NCBI RefSeq assembly: GCF_023502205.1
Contig: NZ_JAMFLG010000008.1
Location: 1-64,000, forward strand
DNA length: 64,000 nt
Direction: 5' to 3'
Source of the DNA: Aquiflexum sp. TKW24L
GTDB lineage: Bacteria > Bacteroidota > Bacteroidia > Cytophagales > Cyclobacteriaceae
Positions within the stretch are counted from its first letter, which is position 1. The number at the start of each line of letters is the position of its first letter. Made by a program: the position numbers and the translations under genes. The notes beneath the pieces were generated by a model. That model was not told the origin of the DNA and ran no database searches. It saw nothing but the letters and a program-made list of their open reading frames with translations. This document shows, piece by piece, positions 34,663 through 43,736 of this stretch.

Positions 34663-35580
34663 ATGAAAAGAAGAAATTTTGTTAGAAATATAAGTTTGGG
34701 ATCTGCTGTAGCAGCTCTCGCCGGTGGCACAAGCCTTTCCTCCTTTGCAAAAAGCAAAGCAGCCGGAAAGCCATTTAACCTAGATTACGCTCCCCACTTT
34801 GGGATGTTCAAAGCCCACGCCGGAGACGGACTTGTCTCCCAATTGGAATTTATGGCAGATCAGGGATTCCGGTCATTGGAAGACAATGGACTGCTTGGCC
34901 GACCGGTAGAAGACCAAAATCTCATTGGCAAAACCCTCGAAAGGCTCAATATGCGGATGGGTGTTTTTGTCGTTGACGGGGGTGACAACTGGAAGATTTC
35001 CCTCACTTCGGGCAAGCAGGAGTTTATCGACAACTTTGTCGCTACCTGCAAAAAATCCGTGGAGGCTTCCAAGCGTGTCAATGCCAAATGGGCAACGGTT
35101 GTTCCAGGCTTTTTTGAAAGAAAACTGCCCATGGGAATCCAGACTTCCCATGTGATCGAAGCACTGAAGCGCGGTGCCGAGGTCATCGAACCAAGTGGAT
35201 TGGTGATGGTTTTGGAGCCATTGAGTGATACCCCGGAGCTATTTCTGAGGTTTTCGGATCAAACCCACGCCATCTGTAAGGCGGTCGACAGTCCTTCCTG
35301 CAAAATCCTTTATGATGCCTACCACATGCAGCGAAACGAAGGCAACCTCATCGCGATGATGGATGCCTGTTGGGATGAGATAGCCTATATTCAGATTGGT
35401 GACAATCCGGGACGAAAAGAACCGGGAACAGGTGAAATCAATTACCTGAATGTCTTCAAGCACATCGATGCCAAAGGATTTAAAGGCGTCTGCGGGATGG
35501 AACACGGCAATGCCATTCCCGGAAAAGAAGGCGAGTTGGCCCTGATTGCAGCGTATAGAAAAGCGGATATGTTTAAGTAG
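34663..35580 (+). CDS. Hydroxypyruvate-isomerase-like TIM-barrel protein, Tat signal
   Basis: The 305-aa protein has a twin-arginine-type N-terminus (KRRNFVRNIS, hydrophobic to about 28) and a xylose isomerase-like TIM barrel. Candidate metal/acid residues are the Glu in MVLEPLSD, the Asp in ILYDAYHMQ, the Asp in IQIGDNPGR and the Glu in GMEHGN, which fits the hydroxypyruvate isomerase pattern. Its substrate is unknown; a sugar or keto acid linked to the upstream oxidoreductase is plausible. It ends the three-gene unit, followed by a terminator. Confidence 0.88.
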   Translation: MKRRNFVRNISLGSAVAALAGGTSLSSFAKSKAAGKPFNLDYAPHFGMFKAHAGDGLVSQLEFMADQGFRSLEDNGLLGRPVEDQNLIGKTLERLNMRMGVFVVDGGDNWKISLTSGKQEFIDNFVATCKKSVEASKRVNAKWATVVPGFFERKLPMGIQTSHVIEALKRGAEVIEPSGLVMVLEPLSDTPELFLRFSDQTHAICKAVDSPSCKILYDAYHMQRNEGNLIAMMDACWDEIAYIQIGDNPGRKEPGTGEINYLNVFKHIDAKGFKGVCGMEHGNAIPGKEGELALIAAYRKADMFK

Positions 35581-35609
35581 AGAACATAGTCCTTACATTT
35601 CATATTAAG

Positions 35610-35646
35610 GAGGTGGGGTTTTTGACCTCACCTCTAATGTTTTTTA
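35610..35646 (+). terminator. Intrinsic terminator after the TIM-barrel gene
   Basis: GAGGTGGGGT pairs with ACCTCACCTC (one wobble pair; 35610-35619 with 35625-35634) and is followed by TAATGTTTTTT. It closes the SUMF1-oxidoreductase-isomerase unit. Confidence 0.7.
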
Positions 35647-35872
35647 GAACTCTATTTATTGAAATTCTGTGAGTTTAGAAAAGACTTTCGTTAGTTTTAT
35701 ACCAACTTTGATGTATGAGTTATTTTCTAATTTTATCAAAATTTTCCCCCTGAAAATCAACAGTCTAAGATTTTCCTTTTTAATAACAATCTTATTTTCT
35801 ATTGATACAATGGTAATCTAATTTTTATTTCTTTATCTTTTTCCTAACAAAAACCTAGTAAATTATTAACCT

Positions 35873-37219
35873 ATGCCTAGAGCTAAATCCGATAAAGACC
35901 GTAAAATCTTTGTGTTGGATACTTCGGTAATCCTATACGCACATAATTCAATCATGAACTTTGCAGAGCATGATGTGGTCATCCCAATTACTGTATTGGA
36001 GGAGCTCGATCAGTTCAAAAAGGGAAACGATACCAAAAACTTTGAGGCCAGGGAATTTATCCGACTTTTGGATACGCTGGCTAAAGACAACATGATCCAC
36101 AACTGGACCCCTTTGAATGGAAAGACCAAAGGCTACTTTCGGGTTTTGATGAATCCCGACAATAACATCAACGCCAACCTCATCTTTGGTGAAGAAAAAA
36201 ATGACCACAAAATCCTCAATGCTGCTCTCCATTGTCAACAAATGGAAAAAGGCAGGAAGGTTATATTGGTAAGCAAAGACATCAACCTCCGGCTCAAAGC
36301 AAAGTCACTTGACATCCACGCAGAAGATTATGAAACCGGAAAAATCAAAAACCTTTCCGAGCTGGAAAACACCGGAAAATTTTTCTTGGAGGGAATAGAA
36401 CCTGACATCATCAACAGGCTGTATGAAAATCATTCGGTAGAAGCAAAGCAGGTTTTGGGGACAAAGAAGAAAAAGGCCAATGCTTTTTATATCCTCAAAA
36501 GTGAGAAAAATTCGGTGTTGGCATATTACAACTCGGAGGACAACGTCCTCGAAAGGGTAGATAAAAAACTCGCTTATAACATCAAACCAAAGAATGCAGA
36601 GCAGGCTTTTGCCATGCATGCCATCCTGAATCCAAGGATCAAACTGGTATCCATTCAAGGTGTTGCAGGCACAGGAAAAACGCTTTTGGCACTTGCCGGA
36701 GCATTAGAGCAAAGAAGGGATTATAAGCAGATATTTCTGGCTAGACCCATCGTTCCCTTGAGCAATAAGGATATCGGCTACCTTCCGGGCGACATCAAGT
36801 CCAAGCTGAATCCGTATATGGAGCCACTTTGGGACAACTTGAAATTTATTCAAAACCAGTTCAAAGAGTCTGATAAGGAATTTCAAAAAATCACAGAATT
36901 GGTTAATCAGGAGAAATTGGTCATCCAACCATTGGCCTATATCAGAGGCAGGTCACTATCCAATATTTTCTTTATTGTAGACGAAGCGCAAAACCTTACT
37001 CCTCACGAGATAAAGACAATCATCAGCAGGGCAGGTGAAAATACCAAGATCATTTTCACAGGAGATATCTTTCAGATCGATACGCCATACCTGGACAGTC
37101 AGAGTAATGGTTTATCTTATTTGATAGATCGGGTAAAAGACCATCCATTATATGCCCATATCAAGCTAGAAAAGGGAGAAAGATCGGAATTAGCAAATTT
37201 AGCAAATGATCTTCTGTAA
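35873..37219 (+). CDS. PIN-PhoH fusion protein (PhoH2-type)
   Basis: The 448-aa protein joins a PIN nuclease domain (about 9-150; FVLDTSVILYAHNS with the first acidic residue D17, later EELDQF and VSKDINLRLKA) to a PhoH ATPase (about 240-448) with Walker A GVAGTGKT near 263-270 and Walker B FFIVDEAQN near 365-373. The PIN-PhoH family acts as an RNA helicase and sequence-specific ribonuclease in other bacteria. It is a stand-alone gene with its own terminator; in mycobacteria a small antitoxin-like gene precedes it, and I see none here. Confidence 0.93.
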   Translation: MPRAKSDKDRKIFVLDTSVILYAHNSIMNFAEHDVVIPITVLEELDQFKKGNDTKNFEAREFIRLLDTLAKDNMIHNWTPLNGKTKGYFRVLMNPDNNINANLIFGEEKNDHKILNAALHCQQMEKGRKVILVSKDINLRLKAKSLDIHAEDYETGKIKNLSELENTGKFFLEGIEPDIINRLYENHSVEAKQVLGTKKKKANAFYILKSEKNSVLAYYNSEDNVLERVDKKLAYNIKPKNAEQAFAMHAILNPRIKLVSIQGVAGTGKTLLALAGALEQRRDYKQIFLARPIVPLSNKDIGYLPGDIKSKLNPYMEPLWDNLKFIQNQFKESDKEFQKITELVNQEKLVIQPLAYIRGRSLSNIFFIVDEAQNLTPHEIKTIISRAGENTKIIFTGDIFQIDTPYLDSQSNGLSYLIDRVKDHPLYAHIKLEKGERSELANLANDLL

Positions 37220-37238
37220 GTATTAATATTTTTATATC

Positions 37239-37279
37239 AAACCGATAGAATATTTTGAATTCTATCGGTTTTTTTATTT
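37239..37279 (+). terminator. Intrinsic terminator of the PIN-PhoH gene
   Basis: A perfect 13-bp stem (AAACCGATAGAAT, 37239-37251, with its complement at 37259-37271) with a 7-base loop is followed by a T-run. It lies 20 bases after the stop codon. Confidence 0.9.
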
Positions 37280-37513
37280 TTTTTAAGTTTACCTTAGCAA
37301 TTGATTTTTATCCTTCCGATGTTATCCTGCTGTATCGTAATTGTAAATGCTGTGTTCATATACGTACACATATTTGGTCACAAATATCATTTAATGTACT
37401 GATATACAATAATTTATAAAATTGGGATCAGATTTTGGCATATGGTAAATACCTGAGGCAATGATATCCGGAAAAGAAATTAAACCTTACACAATTAGAA
37501 AATAATTAAGAAA

Positions 37514-37870
37514 ATGAAACCAACTATTTTAACTCAAAAAACAGTTTGTGCCTTTTTAGGACTAATGATGGCATTGACAATTATGTGGGCCGCAAAGGCT
37601 GAAGCGCAGGTTGATTCACTCAACGAAGTAATCCCAATGGAATACAATACGGGAATTGAAGGAGTGCAGGAAGATTTAATCCAAGAATTTGAATTGGATT
37701 TTTCTGAACTAAAGGAAGTACCAAGCATCACATTTATCAATAAATACAGTGAGGTGGTTGCCGAATTTTATGGAGACAAAGAAGATATTAAGAAAAAATT
37801 TAAGGAGTCTTTTGAAAATGGAGCATTCGTAACTGCTTCAGGGAACCAAGAATTTTATTTAGTAAGATAG
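37514..37870 (+). CDS. Small exported protein of unknown function
   Basis: The 118-aa protein has a signal peptide (hydrophobic segment 13-27, likely cleavage after AEA at about 32) and a short mature part of about 85 residues with an acidic helix. The last part (ITFINKYSEVVAEFYGDKEDIKKKF) might be a small alpha/beta fold. No family is recognised. A 233-base AT-rich gap precedes it and a terminator follows, so it is transcribed alone. It likely stays in the periplasm or is secreted. Confidence 0.65.
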   Translation: MKPTILTQKTVCAFLGLMMALTIMWAAKAEAQVDSLNEVIPMEYNTGIEGVQEDLIQEFELDFSELKEVPSITFINKYSEVVAEFYGDKEDIKKKFKESFENGAFVTASGNQEFYLVR

Positions 37871-37900
37871 TTTAGTTGATTGTTTGGTTTTTTGAACGAT

Positions 37901-37932
37901 AAAAAAAAGGTGAGTTTTGCTCACCTTTTTTT
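37901..37932. terminator. Bidirectional intrinsic terminator
   Basis: AAAAAGGTGAG pairs with CTCACCTTTTT (37904-37914 with 37920-37930) with A-run on one side and T-run on the other. It sits between converging genes ending at 37870 and 37946 and can serve both. Confidence 0.88.
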
Positions 37933-37945
37933 GTTGTTCGATTAA

Positions 37946-38701
37946 TCAACTTTCAGTAATTGTATTCAATTTCGCTAAGAAGCTGTTATAATATTGCCGT
38001 CCTACTTGGACTACGGCACCCATTTTTAGGTTGATGTCCTTGGTATTGAAGCTTTCTATCTGGGCAAGTTGCACAATAAAAGACTTCTGAACTCTCAAGA
38101 AAAGGTGTGGTGGAAGTTTCTCCTCCATATCTTTCATTGATTTTCTGATGATGAAATTTCTTCCTTTAGTGTAGATCGTCACCATGTTGCCATTTGCCTC
38201 CACGTAATAGATTTCCTCGTAAGGGACTCTTTCGTAGGCATTGTCGGCTTTGATGAATACTGCATCAGCAACAAGGTAAGGGCTTTCGTCTTTTGCCCTG
38301 ACAGCCACAGTTTCAGCAGCAGGTTTTGTTCTTTTGTTATATAGAACAATTTCCACAATGGCATGAATGTCGTTGGTGTTGAAAGGCTTGACGATAAAGC
38401 CGGCAGGATTGATTCTTTTTGCCCTTTCAATAATGGTAGGGTCACTGTATGAAGTCACATAAACCAGCGGTGCATCCACCATTTGTTTGATGATTTCTCC
38501 CAATTCAATACCGTCTTTGTCACCCTTGAGTTTGATATCCATGAATACCAAATCGGGCCTGTATTTTTTGACGACTTTAATGGCTTGGTTAGCGGAGTTT
38601 GCGATGTCAATATTGACGTAACCTAAAAGTTCCAAAATCTCTTCAATGTTTTCGGCTATGTTTACATCATCTTCGACGATCAGAATTCTTTCCTCTTTCA
38701 T
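37946..38701 (-). CDS. LytTR-type response regulator
   Basis: The 251-aa protein has a receiver domain (about 5-120; acidic pair at 10-12, phospho-acceptor D55 in LVFMDIKLKG, VTSYSD and FIVKPF) and a LytTR DNA-binding domain (about 145-245; RVPYEEIYYVEANGNMVTIYT and FLRVQKSFIVQL). It would bind promoter repeats as a dimer when phosphorylated. No kinase gene is adjacent in the same unit: the LytS-type kinase lies with the other regulator 140 bases upstream, so cross-talk or an orphan state is possible. Confidence 0.93.
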   Translation of the reverse strand: MKEERILIVEDDVNIAENIEEILELLGYVNIDIANSANQAIKVVKKYRPDLVFMDIKLKGDKDGIELGEIIKQMVDAPLVYVTSYSDPTIIERAKRINPAGFIVKPFNTNDIHAIVEIVLYNKRTKPAAETVAVRAKDESPYLVADAVFIKADNAYERVPYEEIYYVEANGNMVTIYTKGRNFIIRKSMKDMEEKLPPHLFLRVQKSFIVQLAQIESFNTKDINLKMGAVVQVGRQYYNSFLAKLNTITES

Positions 38702-38843
38702 ATTTTTTTAGGGAAATAATACGGTATGATTAATATTAAATGGATTTTTGTGTTGATGAAAATAATATCAGTGACTATTTACAAATTATAGTTTTCACAA
38801 TCAATAATTATTTAAAATTTCTCCAATTATCCATTGATGATTT

Positions 38844-39578
38844 TTATAAGCTCATCATATCCTTGAATCTTGCAGCTTGTCTTCTACTGACTTCTATCCT
38901 GTCACCTCCTTTGAGAGTGACTACCAAACCGCCATTGAACCAAGGCTCAATCGCCTCTACCCAGCTGAGGTTGATGATATGCTTCCTACTTGCTCTGAAA
39001 AAAGATTTTTCACTCAGCCTCTCATCCAAGGCATTGAGGGATTTGTGAATCATTGGTTTGAAGTTGTCAAAATAGACCTTGATGTAGTTTCCGTCAGATT
39101 CAAAGAGTCTCACGTTTGAAAGTTTGACAAACCAGCAACGGTCACCATCCTTTACAAATACCTGATCATCTAAAGTTAGTTTTCTTCCTGCAAAATCACC
39201 TGTTTCTTCAGATTTGTCTTGATTTTCATTCAATTTTTTCAAAAGTCGCTCTATGGCTTCACCCAGACGCTTTGGCTCGATGGGTTTCAACAAATAATCC
39301 AAGGCATTGACCTGAAATGCTTTGATGGCATATTCATCATACGCAGTGGTAAAAATAACATGAGGCACATTGTCCAGTTCTTCCAACAAATCAAACCCGG
39401 TTTTTTCGGGCATCTGGATATCGAGAAAGACTACATCCGGAGCCAATGCTTCAATTTTCTCTTTGGCATCATCCACGTTATTGGCTTCGCCCACTATTTC
39501 AACTTGGTCATATTGGGAAAGCAAGTTGATCAATTCTTTCCTTGCCAGTCTTTCGTCGTCTATTACAAGTGCTCTCAT
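38844..39578 (-). CDS. LytR/AlgR family response regulator
   Basis: The 244-aa protein has a receiver domain with the acidic pair in VIDDER (6-8), phospho-acceptor D53 in VVFLDIQMP, the T in FTTAYD and K in YLLKPI, and a LytTR domain in the last 100 residues (FVKDGDRCWFVKLSNVRLFESDGNYIKVY and RKHIINLSWVEAIEPW). All phosphotransfer residues are intact. It follows its histidine kinase gene after 12 bases, so the two form a two-component system. Confidence 0.95.
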   Translation of the reverse strand: MRALVIDDERLARKELINLLSQYDQVEIVGEANNVDDAKEKIEALAPDVVFLDIQMPEKTGFDLLEELDNVPHVIFTTAYDEYAIKAFQVNALDYLLKPIEPKRLGEAIERLLKKLNENQDKSEETGDFAGRKLTLDDQVFVKDGDRCWFVKLSNVRLFESDGNYIKVYFDNFKPMIHKSLNALDERLSEKSFFRASRKHIINLSWVEAIEPWFNGGLVVTLKGGDRIEVSRRQAARFKDMMSL

Positions 39579-39590
39579 CTTATTAAATTT

Positions 39591-40643
39591 TTAGCCTAAT
39601 GTAGGGTTTTGTTTTGGAATTTTTATTTCGGTGATTACAAAATCACTTTCTGAATCGTATATCTTAAAAGATGCCCGGTCACCATAAATAAGTTTTAACC
39701 GCTGCATGGTATTGTTGATGCCGTGACCTTCTCTTTCTTTTTTTCTTCCCACGGTGTTGTTTTTCAATTGTCCGCTGTTTCTGACCTGGATGATCAAATC
39801 ATCTGTAACCCCTTCCTTACAGCTGATTTCGACCAAGCCTCCTTTTACCCTGTTGGATATCCCGTGTTTGATGGCGTTTTCGACTATTGTCTGGAGCATC
39901 ATGGGAGGGATTTTATAGTCGTAGGCTGAGGGTTCAATGTTGTATTTGACCTGAAGCCGCTCTTCAAACCTGATGGTTTCCAAGTTAAGGTAATCTTTGA
40001 CAGTATTGATTTCATTTTCGAAGTCAATGGTACGCTTTTTATCCATCATCAATGAAAATCTCAAAATATTGGACAATTGGGTGATGGCGAGCTTGGCCTT
40101 GGCAGGATCTTCGTCCACCAATGCACGCACGCTGTTGAGCGCATTGAAGATAAAATGTGGGTTAAGCTGGCTTTTGAGGTGGTTGAGCTGGATCTCGTTG
40201 ATTTTGGCCTGATATTTCAGAGATTGGTTATAACTGTCCAAAAAATGAAAGAGAAAATACACCATGCTCCAGAGCGAATAAAATAGGAAACTGACAAAAA
40301 TGTTTCCTGAAATAACGATCAACCTGAATTCAGTTTCCGGATTGAGGATACCAAATGCCCAGCTGATCACAATCTGAGCTATGGTATTCAATATACTCAG
40401 TAAGCCTAATGTCAGAAGTGTGTTGGAAAGGAGTTTGGTAAAATCAAGATTCAACCAACCATATTTCTTGATCGCATAGCGAAAAAGACTAGTGGATAGA
40501 AAGTAAAATGCCGCCAATGAGGTATAGGCCCCGATCTGCACAGGAGTGATTCTTCGATCCAAAGAAACAAAGAAAAGGTTGATCATAGCATATCCTGACC
40601 AACCTAAAATCTGTAATATCCAAAATAATCTCGTCCTATTCAT
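39591..40643 (-). CDS. LytS/YehU-type sensor histidine kinase
   Basis: The 350-aa protein has four membrane segments in the first 135 residues with short loops, so it lacks a large periplasmic sensor. The His_kinase domain follows with phospho-acceptor H163 in LNPHFIFNALNS, the N box in IVENAIKHGI and a HATPase domain with GHGINN. It pairs with the adjacent LytTR regulator. Its stimulus cannot be read from sequence; a membrane or cell-envelope signal is common for this group. Confidence 0.94.
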   Translation of the reverse strand: MNRTRLFWILQILGWSGYAMINLFFVSLDRRITPVQIGAYTSLAAFYFLSTSLFRYAIKKYGWLNLDFTKLLSNTLLTLGLLSILNTIAQIVISWAFGILNPETEFRLIVISGNIFVSFLFYSLWSMVYFLFHFLDSYNQSLKYQAKINEIQLNHLKSQLNPHFIFNALNSVRALVDEDPAKAKLAITQLSNILRFSLMMDKKRTIDFENEINTVKDYLNLETIRFEERLQVKYNIEPSAYDYKIPPMMLQTIVENAIKHGISNRVKGGLVEISCKEGVTDDLIIQVRNSGQLKNNTVGRKKEREGHGINNTMQRLKLIYGDRASFKIYDSESDFVITEIKIPKQNPTLG

Positions 40644-40735
40644 GGCATTAACCCAAATATAGACAGGACGGACTTATGCAGTCAATCTTTTTTATTGATA
40701 GGTAAATCAAGGCATTATGAGGTCATATACTTTTG

Positions 40736-43582
40736 TCAGTTTAATTCCTCCCTCAAAAACCTGGCAGTGTAGCTCTTTTTATCTTTTGCAATTTGCTCAG
40801 GAGTACCTTCTACAATAATTTTACCGCCTTTTTCTCCACCTTCCAATCCGATATCCACTACATAATCTGCCATTTTGATGACATCCATATTATGTTCAAT
40901 GATGAGAACTGTATTGCCTTTGTCCACAAGGCGATTCAAGACTTCGAGTAAATGTTCGATATCCTGAAAATGTAGCCCTGTCGTAGGTTCATCCAAAATG
41001 TAAAATGTCTTTCCGGTATCTTTTTTGGAAAGTTCAGTTGCTAACTTAACTCTCTGGGCTTCACCACCCGAAAGCGTTGTGGCATGTTGACCAAGCGTTA
41101 CGTAGCCGAGGCCGACATCATTGAGTGTCTGGATTCTCCTGAGGATTTTTGGTTGGTTTTCGAAGAAATCAACAGCTTGCTCCACAGTCATGTCTAGGAC
41201 ATCAGAGATGGATTTTCCTTTGAATCTTACCTCTAAAGTTTCTCTGTTGTAACGTTTCCCTTTACAGGTTTCGCAGGGAATATGTACATCTGGAAGAAAA
41301 TCCATTTCTATCAGTTTCATCCCTGCACCTTCGCAGTCTTCACATCTTCCGCCTTTGACATTAAAGCTAAACCTGCCCGGTTTGTATCCCCTGATTTTCG
41401 ATTCAGGTAATTCTGTAAATAAGGTCCTGATGTCAGAGAACACCCCAGTATAAGTTGCCGGGTTAGATCTTGGAGTTCTTCCAATTGGAGATTGGTCCAC
41501 CTCGATGACCTTGTCAAGATGCTTCAGCCCATCGACCGAATCATAGGCTAAAGGTTCTTTTTTTGAATTGTAAAAATACTGATTCAAAATCGGGAATAAG
41601 GTCTCATGGATCAATGAGCTTTTGCCGCTTCCAGAAACTCCCGTGACGCAGACCATTGTGCCCAAAGGAAGTTTGAGCGTCACATTTTTCAGGTTATTCC
41701 CTTTTGCACCTTTCAACTCCAAAAAGTGTCCGGATCCTTTTTTCCTTTCAACAGGAACTTTGATGGCAAGCTCTCCGGTGAGGTATTTTCCGGTAATACT
41801 CTTTTGTTTCAGAAATTCCTCCGGAGTGCCGGCCGCCACAATCTGACCTCCATGTCTCCCTGCACCCGGTCCAATGTCAACAACGTAATCAGATTGCATC
41901 ATCATGTCTTTGTCATGCTCCACGACAAGGACAGAATTTCCCAAATCCCTAAGATCTTGAAGGGCTTTGATCAATTTGACATTGTCTCTCTGATGGAGAC
42001 CGATACTCGGTTCATCCAAGATGTATAGCACACCTACCAATTGGGTTCCGATCTGGGTCGCAAGCCGGATACGCTGGGCTTCACCTCCTGAAAGTGTTCT
42101 CAATGGTCTATTCAATGAAAGGTAATCCAATCCGATATCCAAAAGAAATCCGATCCGTTTTCTGATTTCCTTCAATACTTCCTTACCTATGATCTGCTGC
42201 CTTTCGGACATTCTGCTTTCCAAATCATCAAACCAAGCACCCAAAGCAGTAATATCCATGACAGATAATTCCCCGATATGTTTTTCATCAATCTTGAAAT
42301 GAAGTGCTTCCTTTTTCAGCCTATATCCATTACAATCCGGGCAGGTTTTGGAAGTGGTAAACTCATTGACCCAATCAAGGATTTTTTCTGTTCCGCCTTC
42401 CTGTTGCTTTTGGAGGAAATTCACAATCCCCTCAAAGGTGGTATTCCACTCTGTACCCGGATATTTGACAGATTCGACAGCCACCTCGATTTTGTCACCA
42501 TAAAGCAAGATATCCACCACTTCTTTTGGCAAGCTTTCGATGGGTTGGGTGATGGTGCATTTGTAATGCTTTAGGATGGCTTCCACTTTTTTGAAAATCC
42601 AGACATCCCGATATTCACCCAAAGGTGCAATTCCCCCACGGCTGATGCTCAGCGTCGGATCGGGGATGATGTTTTCGATGGTGATCTCTTCGATGACCCC
42701 AAGTCCATTGCAAGTAGGGCATGCACCGTAGGGACTGTTGAATGAAAAGCTGTTGGGGGCAGGTTCATCATAGGACAGTCCTGTGACAGGATCCATCAAA
42801 AACTTCGAAAAGTGGTGGATTTCACCTTTTTCATCCCGGAGCATGATGACACCTTTGCCATGCTGAAGGCCAGTCTTGAGAGACTGACTGATACGGAACC
42901 TGTCTTCTTCCTCTGCTACAATTCTGTCAATGACAATTTCGATATCATGGATTTTGTACCGGTCCACCTGCATCTTTGGCACCACATCCATGACCACTCC
43001 ATCTACTCGGACTTTGGGAAAACCCATTTTGCGGATCTGTTCAAAAAGCTCTCTGTAATGCCCTTTTCGACCTTTAACAATTGGAGCAAGGATATAAAGT
43101 TTTTGGTCTTTGAACTTGTCAAACAATTGCTCAATGATCTGGTCTTCTGTCTGCCGGATCATTTTCTGCCCCGTAAGGTAGGAATACGCCTCTCCTGCCC
43201 TGGCATAGAGTAATCTCATAAAATCATAGATTTCGGTAACTGTCCCTACCGTGGACCTAGGATTTTTGGAGGTTGTTTTCTGTTCAATGGAAATGACAGG
43301 GGACAATCCATTTATTTTATCAACATCCGGACGCTCCATCCCACCCAAAAAAGACCGGGCATATGCTGAGAAGCTTTCCATATACCGCCGCTGTCCCTCC
43401 GCATAAATGGTATCAAAGGCAAGTGAACTCTTGCCACTGCCGCTCAACCCGGTAATCACCACTAATTTATTTCTTGGAATATTGATATCGATGTTTTTCA
43501 GGTTGTGTTCCCGAGCTCCAAAAATTTCGATTACTTCTTCTTTTTTCTCTACAGACAGTTCTGACATGGAAGGATATTGCAT
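40736..43582 (-). CDS. uvrA: Excinuclease ABC subunit A
   Basis: The 948-aa protein is a complete UvrA: two ABC ATPase modules each with Walker A (GLSGSGKSS and GVSGSGKSS) and signature LSGGEAQR, plus zinc-finger cysteine clusters (CPTCNGLG region and CEDCEGAG...CETCKGKRY). It scans DNA for bulky lesions in nucleotide excision repair with UvrB. I use the ATG at 43582 rather than the TTG 9 bases upstream. A TATTTTTG box at 43597-43604 on the minus strand matches the -7 consensus, but it lacks a good upstream box and would leave a very short leader. Confidence 0.98.
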   Translation of the reverse strand: MQYPSMSELSVEKKEEVIEIFGAREHNLKNIDINIPRNKLVVITGLSGSGKSSLAFDTIYAEGQRRYMESFSAYARSFLGGMERPDVDKINGLSPVISIEQKTTSKNPRSTVGTVTEIYDFMRLLYARAGEAYSYLTGQKMIRQTEDQIIEQLFDKFKDQKLYILAPIVKGRKGHYRELFEQIRKMGFPKVRVDGVVMDVVPKMQVDRYKIHDIEIVIDRIVAEEEDRFRISQSLKTGLQHGKGVIMLRDEKGEIHHFSKFLMDPVTGLSYDEPAPNSFSFNSPYGACPTCNGLGVIEEITIENIIPDPTLSISRGGIAPLGEYRDVWIFKKVEAILKHYKCTITQPIESLPKEVVDILLYGDKIEVAVESVKYPGTEWNTTFEGIVNFLQKQQEGGTEKILDWVNEFTTSKTCPDCNGYRLKKEALHFKIDEKHIGELSVMDITALGAWFDDLESRMSERQQIIGKEVLKEIRKRIGFLLDIGLDYLSLNRPLRTLSGGEAQRIRLATQIGTQLVGVLYILDEPSIGLHQRDNVKLIKALQDLRDLGNSVLVVEHDKDMMMQSDYVVDIGPGAGRHGGQIVAAGTPEEFLKQKSITGKYLTGELAIKVPVERKKGSGHFLELKGAKGNNLKNVTLKLPLGTMVCVTGVSGSGKSSLIHETLFPILNQYFYNSKKEPLAYDSVDGLKHLDKVIEVDQSPIGRTPRSNPATYTGVFSDIRTLFTELPESKIRGYKPGRFSFNVKGGRCEDCEGAGMKLIEMDFLPDVHIPCETCKGKRYNRETLEVRFKGKSISDVLDMTVEQAVDFFENQPKILRRIQTLNDVGLGYVTLGQHATTLSGGEAQRVKLATELSKKDTGKTFYILDEPTTGLHFQDIEHLLEVLNRLVDKGNTVLIIEHNMDVIKMADYVVDIGLEGGEKGGKIIVEGTPEQIAKDKKSYTARFLREELN

Positions 43583-43736
43583 TTTATTCAAGCTCGCAAA
43601 AATACGAATTTACAGGTGGGATTCCCAGTTGAATCCAATCTTAAAACCTCTTATCAACGATTATGGTTTCATAAAAAATAATGCAATATGTGCGCGTGCA
43701 AAAAGCGGTTCTTAAATAAGATCGGAATTCTCAATT

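Noticed and set aside
43597-43604. A uvrA promoter box (TATTTTTG on the minus strand).
   Set aside because: It matches TAnnTTTG but has no good -33 element and lies only about 15 bases from the start codon; AT-rich sequence gives such matches by chance.
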